From: Mycobacterium terramassiliense
Lineage (GTDB): Bacteria > Actinomycetota > Actinomycetes > Mycobacteriales > Mycobacteriaceae
DNA: 64,000 nt
NCBI RefSeq assembly: GCF_900157385.1
Contig: NZ_LT717701.1
Span: 2,731,331-2,795,330, forward strand
Reading direction: 5' to 3'
Shown here: positions 7,801 through 17,059 of the stretch, piece after piece
Layout: each line of letters starts with the position of its first letter
How positions within the stretch are numbered: position 1 is the first letter of the stretch
Made by a program: the position numbers and the translations under genes
The notes under the pieces: model-generated
Databases searched by the model: none
Told to the model about the DNA's origin: nothing
The model's input: only the letters and a program-made list of their open reading frames with translations

Positions 7801-8433
7801 GTGCCCCGCCCCCGCGTCCACGGCCAGGATCAGATCCTCGATGCCGTGGAGCGGTTAGCCGTGCAATCCGGGCCCGCCGCGGTCACTATCCGCGCGCTCA
7901 GCGACGCGACCGGCGTGTCCAACGGCGCGGTCTATCACACCTTCGGTTCCCGCGCCGGCCTGGTCGGCCGGGCCTGGTTGCGCGCCGGGCACCGATTCCT
8001 CAGCGCGCAGGGCGAATTGATCGACGCCGCGCCGGCGGGCGATGCCGTCGCCGCGGTGGTGGCCGCAGCCGAGGCGCCCGCGGTGTTCGCCGACGAGCAT
8101 CCGGACTCCTCGCGGCTGCTGTTGATGGTGCGCCGCGAGGAGCTGCTAGGCCCCGAAACCCCGACCGAGATCGCCACGCAACTGCGCGACCTGGACCGGC
8201 TGTTGGTGGACACCATGATTCGGCTGGCCCGCGCCCTGTGGGACCGCAGGGACGCCGCGGCCGTCGACGTCGTCACGACATGCGTCGTCGACCTGCCGAC
8301 CGCTATCCTGCTGCGCCACAACCGAATCAGGGATCACGACGCGCGGGAACGCCTCAGAGCCGCCGTCCGCGCCGTCCTGGCCGCAGGCGCGCCACCGCCA
8401 CGACGCAGAAACAGAGAAGGGAACGCCACATGA
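7801..8433 (+). CDS. TetR-family transcriptional regulator
   Basis: A 210-residue TetR protein when started at the GTG at 7801; an ATG at 7780 would add seven unlikely residues (MLCYCVG) and lies inside the operator. The HTH is TIRALSDATGVSNGAVYHTF, residues ~30-49, and a typical helical ligand domain follows. Its TGA overlaps the ATG of the next crotonase gene (ATGA), so the two are co-translated. It probably represses both itself and the divergent flavin monooxygenase through the 7767-7792 palindrome; the inducer may be an acyl-CoA handled by the crotonase. Confidence 0.88.
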   Translation: MPRPRVHGQDQILDAVERLAVQSGPAAVTIRALSDATGVSNGAVYHTFGSRAGLVGRAWLRAGHRFLSAQGELIDAAPAGDAVAAVVAAAEAPAVFADEHPDSSRLLLMVRREELLGPETPTEIATQLRDLDRLLVDTMIRLARALWDRRDAAAVDVVTTCVVDLPTAILLRHNRIRDHDARERLRAAVRAVLAAGAPPPRRRNREGNAT

Positions 8434-9086
8434 CACCGACACTGACCTGGGATGACAAGATCGCCGTCGTCAACTTGGGCGACGACGAAAACCGTTTCTC
8501 GCCAGGGTTTCTCGACACCGTCAACGCCCAACTCGACGAGGTCGAAAAGGCCGGCGCGCAGGGCGTGGTCACCACCGGGGGCGCCAAGTTCTATACCAAC
8601 GGGTTGGACCTGGACTGGCTCGCCGCGCACGCCGAACAGGGGCAGTCCTACGTCGCCCGGGTGCAGGCCCTGTTGGCGCGGGTCCTGACGTTCCCGGCGC
8701 CGACCGCCGCCGCGGTCACCGGGCACGCCTTCGGCGCCGGGGCCATGCTGGCCATGGCCCACGACGTGCGGGTCATGCGGGCCGATCGCGGGTACTTCTG
8801 CTTTCCCGAGGTCGACATCCGCATCCCGTTCACCGACGGCATGGCCGCGCTGATCCAGGCCAAGCTCACCCCGCGCGCCGCGGTGGCGTCGATGACGACA
8901 GGGCGGCGGTTCGGCGGGGCGGAGGCGGCCGAGTTCGGCATCGTCGACACCACCGCGGACGAAGGGGCGGTGACCGCCGCCGCGACCGACCTGCTGCGCC
9001 CGCTGGCCGGTAAGGACCCCGGCACGCTCGGCGCGATCAAGCAGACCATGTTCCGCGCCGCGGCACAGGCGTTGACCGGCGGCTGA
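8430..9086 (+). CDS. Enoyl-CoA hydratase/isomerase family protein
   Basis: A 218-residue crotonase-fold protein. The oxyanion-hole segments are KFYTNGLDLDWL (near residue 55) and VTGHAFGAGAMLAMAHDVRVM (near residue 95). The segment FPEVDIRIPF is found in several Delta3,Delta2-enoyl-CoA isomerase-like proteins, so isomerase activity is as likely as hydratase. The ATG at 8430 overlaps the TetR stop by 4 bp, coupling translation. Together with the divergent hydroxylase it forms a small catabolic regulon. Confidence 0.83.
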   Translation: MTPTLTWDDKIAVVNLGDDENRFSPGFLDTVNAQLDEVEKAGAQGVVTTGGAKFYTNGLDLDWLAAHAEQGQSYVARVQALLARVLTFPAPTAAAVTGHAFGAGAMLAMAHDVRVMRADRGYFCFPEVDIRIPFTDGMAALIQAKLTPRAAVASMTTGRRFGGAEAAEFGIVDTTADEGAVTAAATDLLRPLAGKDPGTLGAIKQTMFRAAAQALTGG

Positions 9087-9139
9087 AAGCTAGTCGGAGA
9101 ATCGCTCCCACGCCGACTGACGCGTGATGGCCGGGGCCG

Positions 9140-9571
9140 TCAGCCGAGGTCGAAGGAGTCTCGCGACACGCGGAAATAGTGCCCGCTGCTGTCGGTGCAT
9201 TTCATGCCGGAGAACTGGCTCTCACAGGTGAGCGTGCCCGCGGAGATGGTTTGCCCGTAGTTGAGCGTCTGCTCGCCGGGCACCTGCAAGGTATCGCCGT
9301 GACACTCGATGGCGGCCGGGTTGCCGGGTGTGAGGCTGAACCGGCTGCCCCAGGCGAGGTGCTTGCCGCACTCCGGTGGTGGCGGCGGTTGATAGCTGAA
9401 ATCGCGGATGTCGCAGGCGACACCGGTCGTGCCGATGACGCAGTAAATGTTTCCCGTCGGGGACTGAAAGTTCTGCCCGTCTGCGCGCGCGGTTGCCGAC
9501 GATGCAATGAACGCCGCGGCCGCGGCGGGCGCGACCAGCGCGAGCGTCGTGAACCTGTGCCTCGTGATCAT
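9140..9571 (-). CDS. Small secreted cysteine-rich protein (DUF6636-like)
   Basis: A 143-residue protein when started at the ATG at 9571, which places a signal peptide at once: MITRHRF, a hydrophobic Ala-rich stretch, then cleavage near TARA-DG (about residue 29). The mature part has FQSPTGNIYC and six cysteines in a spaced pattern (CVIG, CDI, CGK, CHG, CES, CTD), suggesting three disulfides. It resembles the mycobacterial DUF6636 family of exported proteins of unknown function. An in-frame extension to 9691 would bury the signal peptide and overlap the divergent acyltransferase start, so it was not used. Confidence 0.7.
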   Translation of the reverse strand: MITRHRFTTLALVAPAAAAAFIASSATARADGQNFQSPTGNIYCVIGTTGVACDIRDFSYQPPPPPECGKHLAWGSRFSLTPGNPAAIECHGDTLQVPGEQTLNYGQTISAGTLTCESQFSGMKCTDSSGHYFRVSRDSFDLG

Positions 9572-9690
9572 TTGCTGAGCATAGGGCGTGATGGGCGAGG
9601 AAGAAACAATTGGGTTAAATGCCAAATGTTTTCGCGCATTGCGTGAACCGAGTGTCCGTGCGATCCGTGTGCATCGTGTCGCAGTGCCCA

Positions 9691-10941
9691 ATGACGTTTG
9701 GAGACTTGGTGATCAGAAGCGTTCGTCCCGTTGCAGCCATGGAACGGCTTTTCTACCGCTACAGCGAGCGCAATCCCGCTCACTTCCTGCTGGTCGCGGA
9801 GTTCGGCGAAATCCTCACCGCGGACCGGTTGCGGCCGGCGCTTGCCGCCGTGCAGCGGCGACATCCCTTGTTGTCAGCACATATCGAGGACCGTCCCGGC
9901 ATCCGTCTCGGCTTCTATCGCGCGGCGACCGTCGCACCCATCGAATTGACGGTCCGCCGCGCTCAGGAGTCGTCGTGGGCGGCCGCGGCGGCGGAGGAGC
10001 TGAGCCGGCCGTTCGACCGTTCACGCGCGCCCCTGATGCGGGCAGCGCTGCTGCAGGGGCCCGGAAGTAGCGCGCTGCTGCTGACCTTCGACCACACCAT
10101 CGCCGACGGAATCTCCTCCGTGTGGGTCATGAACGACGTGATCGCCGCGCTCAACGGCCGGGGTTTGGCGAATCTGCCTGTGCCGCAATCGCAAGAGCAC
10201 ATCCTCGATCGCGCGCTCGGGGCCGTCGACCCGTTCGACCCTTCCGAGCTGCCCGACGATCCGAGGATGCGAACGCCGACCACCATCCGCCCCTTCGACG
10301 GCGCCTTGACCAACGTGCACACCATGACCATGACGGACGTGGACACCGCGAGACTGGTCGAGCGCTGCCGCGCGGAACGCACCACGGTGCACGCGGCGCT
10401 GGTGGTGGCGATGTGCCGAGTGCGGTCCACCGAGCGCGGCGAAGACTTCGTGCGGGTGCTCAACCCCATCAACTTCCGCGCGCTGGCCGGCGTCGAGGGG
10501 GACTGCGGGCTCTACATCCAGGCGACGTGGACCGGATTGTCCCCGTGGGACGGCGCGCCGTTCTGGGCGCAGGCCCGCGCGACGACTACGCACCTCGAAG
10601 CGGCCAGATCGGCGCGCGGGATTCTCACCGCGTCGCTTGCCATCCGGCAGGCGATGGCGCCCGACGCCGAAGTCGGCCACGCCGAGGAGCTTTTCACCCG
10701 CGTGTGCCCGTTCGACATGCTCATCAGCAACCTCGGCGTGCAGCACCTCGACGACACGGGCCCGGTGCGCCCGACCGCGGTCTGGGGGCCGGTGGTGCAA
10801 AGCCAGACCGAGGGCGAGTACGTCACCGGGATCACCACCTACGAGGGCAGGCTGCGGATGGTGACGTGTGGCTACAGCGTGCCGACGACGTTCCTGAAGA
10901 GCGTCGGTGCCGCCCTGGCGGTCGCCGTCGACGAACCATAG
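9691..10941 (+). CDS. PapA-like condensation-domain acyltransferase
   Basis: A 416-residue protein of the condensation/PapA acyltransferase superfamily. The catalytic motif is present as DHTIADG with His135 and Asp139 (consensus HHxxxDG; the first His is Asp here, the catalytic second His is kept). The N-terminus RPVAAMERLFYRY matches the start of PapA5-like proteins. Such enzymes transfer acyl groups to lipid alcohols or sugars, as in phthiocerol or trehalose lipid assembly, but no polyketide synthase is adjacent. The start was chosen at the ATG at 9691; 9619 and 9739 are alternatives. It is followed after 29 bp by a small membrane protein and an amidase on the same strand. Confidence 0.75.
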   Translation: MTFGDLVIRSVRPVAAMERLFYRYSERNPAHFLLVAEFGEILTADRLRPALAAVQRRHPLLSAHIEDRPGIRLGFYRAATVAPIELTVRRAQESSWAAAAAEELSRPFDRSRAPLMRAALLQGPGSSALLLTFDHTIADGISSVWVMNDVIAALNGRGLANLPVPQSQEHILDRALGAVDPFDPSELPDDPRMRTPTTIRPFDGALTNVHTMTMTDVDTARLVERCRAERTTVHAALVVAMCRVRSTERGEDFVRVLNPINFRALAGVEGDCGLYIQATWTGLSPWDGAPFWAQARATTTHLEAARSARGILTASLAIRQAMAPDAEVGHAEELFTRVCPFDMLISNLGVQHLDDTGPVRPTAVWGPVVQSQTEGEYVTGITTYEGRLRMVTCGYSVPTTFLKSVGAALAVAVDEP

Positions 10942-10970
10942 CTGTCGGTGGGGCCTTTTACCGTGTGGGC

Positions 10971-11309
10971 ATGAGTGGTTCGAGGGCGAGCTCCGGCGGC
11001 GGGTTCGCCGGGCTGTTGGGACTGGCGCTGATTATTTGGGTGATCATCAAGCTCCTGTGGGTGATCGCCGGGGCGGCGGCACTGGTCGGCCTGTTCTTCG
11101 TGGCTCGCGCGGTGGTGCGCGAGGGCCGCAGGCGCGCCGATCTTCGGACCGCCGAACGGGCCGCCGTCCGCTTCCGCGCCGATCAGCAGCACCGCTGGGT
11201 GCTGCGCGGAGACGACCGGGGCATCTACGGGGCCGAGGGCGCCCAGCTGATGCACTATCTCTATCCGGAGCGGGCTCGGGTGAAGCGATTGTTACCCTTG
11301 CGCGAGTGA
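10971..11309 (+). CDS. Small conserved membrane protein
   Basis: A 112-residue protein with a Gly/Ser-rich N-terminus and one or two tightly spaced transmembrane segments at about residues 13-45 (LGLALIIWVIIKLLWVI and AALVGLFFVARAVV). A basic cytoplasmic tail rich in Arg follows, containing HRWVLRGDDRGIYG. No enzyme motif is seen. Its stop overlaps the GTG of the amidase gene (GTGA), suggesting co-expression and perhaps a role at the same envelope site. Function unknown. Confidence 0.72.
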   Translation: MSGSRASSGGGFAGLLGLALIIWVIIKLLWVIAGAAALVGLFFVARAVVREGRRRADLRTAERAAVRFRADQQHRWVLRGDDRGIYGAEGAQLMHYLYPERARVKRLLPLRE

Positions 11310-12082
11310 ATGACCCCGGTTGGCCGCGATCCGTCACGCGGCGCGACGTCTTCCGATATGCCGCCGTCGCGCCGGCCCTGCTCGGCGCCAACGCGCTGGT
11401 TGACGCCCCACGCGCTGGAGCCGGTGTCGCGGGGATGGGGGTGTTCCTCGACCCGGGCCACAACGCGGTGAACGATGCGTCGACCAGCCGGCAGGTGCCC
11501 AACGGCCGCGGCGGCACCAAGCTGTGCAACACCTCGGGCACCGCGTCCGACGACGGCTACCCGGAGCACGCGTTCACGTGGGCGGTGGTCGGGCTGATCA
11601 GCGGTCAGCTCAACTCGATGGGCGTTCGCACCCAGCTGTCCCGCGACAACGACGCCTCCGCCGGCCCCTGCGTGAATGAACGCGCGGCGCTGGCCAACGC
11701 GATGCAGCCCGACGCGATCGTGAGCATCCACGCCGACGGCGGGCCTCCGTCCGGCTCGGGATTTCACGTCAACTACTCGGCGCCGCCGTTGAACGACTCC
11801 CAGTCCGGCCCGTCGGTGCAGTTGGCCCACACGATGCGGGATGCCTTGGTGCAGGCGGGGTTTCACCCGGCCACCTACATCGGGTCGGACGGCCTGTACG
11901 GGCGCGACGACCTCGCCGGGCTGAACCTGGCCGAGTACCCGGCCGTCCTGGTCGAGCTGGGCAACATGAAGAACGCCGACGAGGCCGCCCGGATGGAAAG
12001 CGCCGACGGCCGGGCGAAGTACGCCGCCGCCGTCACGCAGGGGATCGTCGCATTCCTCAACGCCAAAGCGCCGACCGGTTAG
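11306..12082 (+). CDS. N-acetylmuramoyl-L-alanine amidase (amidase_3, Ami1/Rv3717-like)
   Basis: A 258-residue zinc amidase that cleaves the bond between MurNAc and the stem peptide. Expected zinc ligands are His52 (FLDPGHN), Glu87 (GYPEHAF) and His142 (SIHADGG); the catalytic Glu217 is in VELGNMKN. The motif order matches mycobacterial Ami1 (Rv3717), but the neighbourhood differs, so this may be a paralogue and no symbol is given. The N-terminus has an RR pair followed by a hydrophobic stretch (residues ~11-38), probably an export signal, possibly Tat-type. The GTG start overlaps the preceding gene by 4 bp. Confidence 0.87.
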   Translation: MNDPGWPRSVTRRDVFRYAAVAPALLGANALVDAPRAGAGVAGMGVFLDPGHNAVNDASTSRQVPNGRGGTKLCNTSGTASDDGYPEHAFTWAVVGLISGQLNSMGVRTQLSRDNDASAGPCVNERAALANAMQPDAIVSIHADGGPPSGSGFHVNYSAPPLNDSQSGPSVQLAHTMRDALVQAGFHPATYIGSDGLYGRDDLAGLNLAEYPAVLVELGNMKNADEAARMESADGRAKYAAAVTQGIVAFLNAKAPTG

Positions 12083-12098
12083 CGCAAAAGCCGAATCG

Positions 12099-12989
12099 TC
12101 AAGCGGTGTCCAGGAATTGATCCACCGCGCGAACGAACTCGGTGGGGCACTCGCGCACGAGCCAGTGGCCACAGGATTCGAGAACCAGCACGCCTCCGTC
12201 CGGGACGAGCTGGGAGGCTCGAATCGAATCCGCCACCGGCACCAGCCGGTCATTGCGGCCGGCGATTATCAGCGTCTTGGCTCCGATCTGCGGCAGCCTG
12301 GACACGAGCGACAATGCCCCGGGTCCGACGCTGAACGCCCATCGTTGCGTGGCGGCGAACGCTTCGCCCGCGTGTGGGCGCTTGCCGCTGACGATGACCG
12401 CGTCGACCAGTTCGTCGGTCAGCGCCGAGGCTTGCTTGATGCCCAGACTGGCGCGCAGTTGCATGCGAACGAGCCTGCGGCCCAGGCTCACCGAGAGCCC
12501 ATTGATTCGGTGCGCCACCCAAGGATGGTTGGCGACCCACTCGGCGGTGCGCATGAACTTGAACTCTTCGGTGATGCCGCCGGGATTGATCGCCACGATG
12601 CGGCGCACCACGGCGGGGTGGCCGATCGCCATTTCGAGCGTGATCCATCCGCCGAGCGACAGCCCTCCGAGGTCCACCCGATCGAAGCCGTAGCTATCTC
12701 TGAGATCTTCGACCCAGTCGCCGTACCAAGGGATGGAGAATTCCGACTCGGGGAACTCGGTTTCGCCGTATCCGGGCAGGTCGGGAGCGATGACCCGCCT
12801 GCGCTGTCCGAGGGCAACCAGCGCCGAACCGAACGACACGAGCGCCGAGTCGACGCCGCCGCCATGCAGCAGTATCAACGGGGTGGCGTTGTTGTGGGGG
12901 TCAACCTCGAACACCCGTGTACGGATGCCCTGAACGCGGACATCACGGTCCTCGACCCCCGAGGGGACAGGCAGCGTTGTTGCCTTCAC
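12099..12989 (-). CDS. Alpha/beta hydrolase
   Basis: A 296-residue alpha/beta-hydrolase: oxyanion-hole HGGG near residue 42, nucleophile elbow GLSLGG (Ser111), acid in GRNDRLVP and catalytic His in ESCGHWL near the C-terminus. It resembles carboxylesterase or C-C hydrolase subfamilies; the substrate is not apparent. The GTG at 12989 was preferred because it overlaps the upstream deazaflavin gene's stop by 4 bp (GTGA); an ATG at 13055 would push 66 bp into that gene. Confidence 0.83.
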   Translation of the reverse strand: MKATTLPVPSGVEDRDVRVQGIRTRVFEVDPHNNATPLILLHGGGVDSALVSFGSALVALGQRRRVIAPDLPGYGETEFPESEFSIPWYGDWVEDLRDSYGFDRVDLGGLSLGGWITLEMAIGHPAVVRRIVAINPGGITEEFKFMRTAEWVANHPWVAHRINGLSVSLGRRLVRMQLRASLGIKQASALTDELVDAVIVSGKRPHAGEAFAATQRWAFSVGPGALSLVSRLPQIGAKTLIIAGRNDRLVPVADSIRASQLVPDGGVLVLESCGHWLVRECPTEFVRAVDQFLDTA

Positions 12990-13555
12990 CGTGTCGCGTG
13001 TTGCGTTGCTGGAGTGAGCCGCTCGGTGGCTCCCTCGACGCTTTGGTGCAGCCACACGAATTCGTGCATCCCCGCCAGCCGCAACAGCGTCCGGGACGTG
13101 AGCGGCCAGGCTCGCATCGCCTCGGGCCCGGAGATCAGCTCGGGCCGCTCGAGCCGATAGGTGCGTCCTTTCCAGGCAAGCGTGCCCGTCCCCGCCGCCA
13201 TCAGGTTTCGGTACCAGTCGGTGCGCGGCCCGTAGCCTAACGGCAACAGGAAGCCGTCGCCGTAGTCAACGGTGCCGAGCGACGTCTGATACACCTGCCC
13301 GCTGCGCCGGCCGACGTGGGTCAACATCCCCCAGGACGATCGCCGGGTCCCGGATATCTTGCAGGTCATGCCGTTGTAGGTCCTCAGGAACTTCTTGAAC
13401 CCGCTCCGGTTGAACACCGCGTCCCGGTGACGCCTGGCGATCCGTGGCAGCAACACCAGCCAGCCCAGGACCGCGAACACCACCAGAAGCAGTCCACGGA
13501 TTCGCTTGTCGATCGCCACGAGCACCCCTTTCGGCATCCAGTTGACGCCGGGCAC
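12986..13555 (-). CDS. Deazaflavin (F420)-dependent nitroreductase family protein with N-terminal membrane segment
   Basis: A 189-residue protein of the split-barrel DDN/nitroreductase family. Diagnostic stretches are LTHVGRRSGQVYQTSL, the F420-phosphate contact region, and PLGYGPRTDWYRNLMAAGTG. The N-terminus carries a hydrophobic helix (LLLVVFAVLGWLVLLP), indicating membrane association like Ddn. Family members reduce quinones or nitro compounds with F420H2 or bind F420 for other reductions. It is translationally coupled to an alpha/beta hydrolase. The ATG at 13537 is an alternative start. Confidence 0.82.
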   Translation of the reverse strand: MPGVNWMPKGVLVAIDKRIRGLLLVVFAVLGWLVLLPRIARRHRDAVFNRSGFKKFLRTYNGMTCKISGTRRSSWGMLTHVGRRSGQVYQTSLGTVDYGDGFLLPLGYGPRTDWYRNLMAAGTGTLAWKGRTYRLERPELISGPEAMRAWPLTSRTLLRLAGMHEFVWLHQSVEGATERLTPATQHATR

Positions 13556-13621
13556 CCGGTGGTACGCCAGGGACGAAAGTCATTCGCCTGCGCCAACCGG
13601 CGACGCGATGTCGCCGGCTGC

Positions 13622-14368
13622 TCAGCCGCCGAAGCCCCCGCTGGAAGCCCCGGCCATTCTTGCGCCGGACGCCCGTGCGCCGGAGCCGGTAAGGCGGCCG
13701 GCCGCAAACTCCGCGCCCTTGTCGATCATCTGCTCGTCGGCCGCATAGGTGTTGTGCGCGGCGAAGTTCATGCCGTCGGAGCAGACCGGGTCCTCGGGGG
13801 CGCACACCTTGATGGTCTTGGGCTGATAGAGCGGGCCGATGGCGACCGGAGGCTCGTTGAGGAAGTTCATCGCGCGGACGTTCGGCATGCCGAACAGCAC
13901 GACCGACGACACGTGGTTGGCCACGGACGGGTCCAGGGGTTTGGGCACCGTGGCGGGATCGACGCCGTCGGGCACGGCGGCCGAGGTGACGAAGCCCATC
14001 ACGGCCGCGCCCTGGGAGTAGCCGCCCAGCACCATTTTGGTGTTGGGGCAGTCGTGCGCCATGGACACGACGTGCGCGCCGGCGTCGCGGATGCCGTCGA
14101 GGCCGGTGTTCCAGTCGTTGCTGGCCGGGTAGTTGACCGGGTAGACGTCGAGCGACTTTCCGCCGACGCGCGAGCGCAGGTCGTCGACGAACGCCTCTCC
14201 GGTCGCGCCGAGGCCGGGGGGCTCCCCGGTACCCCGGGCGAACACCACCTGCACGTCCGGGCACTCGGCGGAGGCTAGGGGGAGGGCAGGCGCGAGAACC
14301 GAAGCGCTGAGGCCGGCCGCCGCGACTGCCGCGGAACCAAGGTAACGGCTGATGTGACGTGCGGTCAT
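13622..14368 (-). CDS. Secreted cutinase-family serine esterase
   Basis: A 248-residue cutinase/CFP21-type esterase. A signal peptide spans residues 1-34 (cleavage near LASA-EC). The mature start CPDVQVVFARGTGEPPG is the family hallmark. The catalytic Ser118 lies in GGYSQGA, Asp193 in EDPVC and His205 in AAHNTY; Cys36/Cys107 and Cys189/Cys196 can pair as disulfides. The C-terminus ends in a Gly-rich tail. Mycobacterial members are exported lipases or esterases. The start at 14368 was picked because the signal peptide begins there; the in-frame extension to 14515 has no signal character. Confidence 0.9.
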   Translation of the reverse strand: MTARHISRYLGSAAVAAAGLSASVLAPALPLASAECPDVQVVFARGTGEPPGLGATGEAFVDDLRSRVGGKSLDVYPVNYPASNDWNTGLDGIRDAGAHVVSMAHDCPNTKMVLGGYSQGAAVMGFVTSAAVPDGVDPATVPKPLDPSVANHVSSVVLFGMPNVRAMNFLNEPPVAIGPLYQPKTIKVCAPEDPVCSDGMNFAAHNTYAADEQMIDKGAEFAAGRLTGSGARASGARMAGASSGGFGG

Positions 14369-14869
14369 GCCGCAAAAATGCCCCACCAAGCAGGGCCCGA
14401 AACCTGAGAGTTTCCTTGAGCTTTCACGGGGAATTTCTTGCCAGCCCGCGGACGTTGACCATCGAGTTGGCTCACGCCGCGGATCACAATAAAATTGCAA
14501 ATGTGTCAAAAACACCGTTTAGGTGGGTGGCGCGAGGGTAAACGTGCTTCCGAGCATGGGTAAATAGCGACACAGCCACGGGTGGAAGGGGTTTCGACGA
14601 CGTGACATTTGACCTTATGCCCGCTGGCGGCGGAGCCCGCCCGTCGAGGGCGCCCACCCACACCTAACCGGGCTGCCGGTGATGAGCAAACTTGCCAAAC
14701 AGCCTGTGCGAGCCGCCGATTGGCGAGTGCGGCTGGCCCGTTCGACCGACGCTCGCGTGATCGTCGGGGCCGAATGGGCCGCTTTGGTCCCGACCCCTTT
14801 GCCCGGGCACCTGGGGCGCAGGCCGGCAAGCAAGCCGTGCGGCGGCGCATCAATTCTTGAGGGAGCGTC
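14369..14869. other. 501-bp divergent intergenic region, no gene seen
   Basis: Separates the cutinase (minus) and the flavin monooxygenase (plus). It holds an AT-richer patch around 14485-14520 that could contain the cutinase promoter. A short inverted repeat GAAAC-N6-GTTTC is at 14399-14414 and a GC-rich stem GGCGG-N3-CCGCC near 14629-14641. No open frame here has a convincing start, ribosome site or recognisable protein. Confidence 0.5.
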
Positions 14870-16354
14870 GTGAAAATGGAAGTTTTCGACGCCGTCGTCG
14901 TGGGCGCCGGATTCGGCGGTATCGGCGCCGCCATCCAGCTCAAACGCCTTGGGTACGACAACATCGTCCTCGTCGAGCGCGAGTCCGACCTGGGCGGCAC
15001 CTGGCACGTCAACCGCTACCCGGGGGTCGCCGTCGACATCCCGGCCACCACCTACTCGTATTGGTTCGAGCCCAACCCGAACTGGTCACGGTTGTTCGCG
15101 CCGGGTGCAGAGATCAAGCGCTACGCCGAACACGTGGCCGACAAATACGACATCCGCCGCCACATGCGGTTCAACACCAGCGTCGAGGGCGCCCAGTGGG
15201 ACGAGGACGCCCAGCTCTGGCGGGTGTCGCTGGCCGGCGGCGAATGCCTGACGGCCCGCTTCCTCATCACCGCGACCGGCTTTCTGTCGCAGAAGCGCGC
15301 TCCGGAGATCCCCGGTATCGGCGGTTTCGGCGGCAAGGTCATCCACTCCGCGGCGTGGGAGGACGGCTACCGCTGCGCCGGTCATCGCGTCGCGATCATC
15401 GGGACCGGCGCGAGCGCCGTGCAGCTCATCCCCGAGATGGCCGCGGAGGCCGCCGAGGTCACCGTCTACCAACGCACCCCGATCCACGTCGTGCCCAAGG
15501 TCGATTTCGCGTTCCCACCGTCGGTGCGGCGCCTGTTCGCGCGCCTGCCCCTCGCACAGCGCGCCGTGCGTTGGCTGACCGACCTCCTCTTCGAAACGAT
15601 CACGGTGGTCGGCGTGCTGCACTACCGCGGGTCCCGGCGGCTGAACATCGCCGCGGCCGACCTGGCGAAGATCTACCGCTTCGTCTCGATCCGCGACAAG
15701 GAGTTGCGGCGGAAACTGACGCCCGACTACGACTTCGGATGCAAGCGGCCGACCTGGTCCAACCACTACTATCGGGCCTTCACCAAACCGCACGTGCACC
15801 TGGAGACGAACCCGATCGAGCGCATCGAGCCGGACGGCATCGTCACCGCCGACGGGCGCAAGACGGTCGTCGACACCCTGGTGCTGGCCACCGGCTTCGA
15901 CCTGTGGGACGCCAACTTCCCGGCCCTCGAGGTGGTCGGCCGTCAGGGCCGCAACCTCGGAAAGTGGTGGCGCGACACGAGGTTTCAGGCATACCAGGGC
16001 GTGTCCATGCCGTACTTCCCCAACTTCGTGAGCCTGGCCAGCCCGTACGCGTTTTCCGGGCTGTCGTTCTTCAACACCATCGAGTACCAGATGCGGCACA
16101 TAGACCGGCTGCTCGGCGAGGTGAAGCGCAGGGGCGCAACCACCTTCGAGGTCACCGAAGAGGCCAACGCGCGGTTCCTCGATCGGATGACCCGACTGCT
16201 GGACAAGACGGTGTTCTACGCCGGCGACTGCGCCGGGTCGAGGTCGTACTACTTCAACCACAGCGGCGAAGCGGCGCTGTTGCGGCCGACATCGACGGGA
16301 AACGCCGTGCGGGAGGCGTCGAGCTTCCCGCTCAGCGACTACATCATCGCCTAG
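14870..16354 (+). CDS. Baeyer-Villiger-type flavin monooxygenase
   Basis: A 494-residue FAD- and NADPH-dependent monooxygenase. The FAD motif GAGFGG is at residues 12-17, the second Rossmann motif GTGASA near 180, and the Baeyer-Villiger fingerprint FxGxxxHxxxW is present exactly as FGGKVIHSAAW near residue 152. The segment GGTWHVNRYPGV is also typical. Such enzymes insert oxygen into ketones or oxidise sulfides; mycobacteria carry several, including EthA and MymA, and the substrate here is unknown. The GTG at 14870 follows GGGAG by five bases; ATG at 14876 is possible. The stop overlaps the convergent DUF202 gene. Confidence 0.9.
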   Translation: MKMEVFDAVVVGAGFGGIGAAIQLKRLGYDNIVLVERESDLGGTWHVNRYPGVAVDIPATTYSYWFEPNPNWSRLFAPGAEIKRYAEHVADKYDIRRHMRFNTSVEGAQWDEDAQLWRVSLAGGECLTARFLITATGFLSQKRAPEIPGIGGFGGKVIHSAAWEDGYRCAGHRVAIIGTGASAVQLIPEMAAEAAEVTVYQRTPIHVVPKVDFAFPPSVRRLFARLPLAQRAVRWLTDLLFETITVVGVLHYRGSRRLNIAAADLAKIYRFVSIRDKELRRKLTPDYDFGCKRPTWSNHYYRAFTKPHVHLETNPIERIEPDGIVTADGRKTVVDTLVLATGFDLWDANFPALEVVGRQGRNLGKWWRDTRFQAYQGVSMPYFPNFVSLASPYAFSGLSFFNTIEYQMRHIDRLLGEVKRRGATTFEVTEEANARFLDRMTRLLDKTVFYAGDCAGSRSYYFNHSGEAALLRPTSTGNAVREASSFPLSDYIIA

Positions 16355-16650
16355 ATCAACTGGCCGACCGTGGTGGCGACGACGAGCATCACCACCGCGG
16401 TGCCGATGACGTACACCTGGCGGCGGGGCGTCACTCGCTCCGGGGTCGCGTGTTCCTGCAGCACGCGTTGGCGCCGCAGGGCGATCAAGTAGGTCAGCAA
16501 CGCAACCGCGCCGGCCAGCAGGGCGGGGAGCAACTCCTTGAGCCCCACGGGGCCACGCAGGTTCCTGATCGTCAGCAGCGCGCCGTTGCCCAGGAAGGCG
16601 AACGACGTCCGCGTCCAGGCCAGGCTCGTCCGATCCGCGGGCTCGCTCAA
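16351..16650 (-). CDS. DUF202 family membrane protein
   Basis: A 99-residue protein with the DUF202 signature near the N-terminus ([18 protein letters not shown]) and about three hydrophobic segments, the last being the C-terminal [18 protein letters not shown]. It is the second of an overlapping pair: its ATG overlaps the stop of the 127-residue DUF202 gene by 4 bp. Paired DUF202 proteins are common in actinobacteria and probably form a heteromeric membrane complex; the function is unknown. Confidence 0.8.
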   Translation of the reverse strand: MSEPADRTSLAWTRTSFAFLGNGALLTIRNLRGPVGLKELLPALLAGAVALLTYLIALRRQRVLQEHATPERVTPRRQVYVIGTAVVMLVVATTVGQLI

Positions 16651-17030
16651 CCCATGACCGCCTTGGCGAGCACCAGCCCGATGGCGACGAGTCCGACCAC
16701 GCTAAGCCCCACCGCCAGGTAGGCCGGGGTGGGGTGCCGGGGCAAGGGGTCGCCGTGCCGCATGGCGCGATCCGCCTGCCGCCAGCGCACCAGCCCCATT
16801 CCGCTGGTAAGGGTCGCCAGCACGGCAAGCCCGACGCCGAGCGCGCGCCGCGCGCCGGGGACGGTCAGCTCGGGAACGAGCTGCACCAGCGCGACCGCCG
16901 CGGCGAGCAACCCCAGCGCGGTGCGCTGCCAGGCCAGGAAAGTTCGCTCGTTGGCGAGGGTGAAGCGGTAGTCGGGCTCGCGCTCGTCAGGTTCGGCCAC
17001 GAATTCCCTCGCCTCGGGATGGAAGGTCAA
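16647..17030 (-). CDS. DUF202 (YidH-like) family membrane protein
   Basis: A 127-residue membrane protein. A hydrophilic acidic N-terminus is followed by the DUF202 motif [20 protein letters not shown] and three predicted membrane helices (residues ~35-55, ~64-82, ~103-125). It is the first gene of the DUF202 pair, transcribed divergently from the HAD gene 29 bp away. Role unknown. Confidence 0.82.
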   Translation of the reverse strand: MTFHPEAREFVAEPDEREPDYRFTLANERTFLAWQRTALGLLAAAVALVQLVPELTVPGARRALGVGLAVLATLTSGMGLVRWRQADRAMRHGDPLPRHPTPAYLAVGLSVVGLVAIGLVLAKAVMG

Positions 17031-17059
17031 GTGTTTCGACGCCGCAGATTTTAACCTGC

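Noticed and set aside
14506-15012. Minus-strand open frame across the cutinase-monooxygenase intergenic region
   Set aside because: It overlaps the start of the FAD motif-bearing monooxygenase gene and has Arg/Pro-rich shadow composition.
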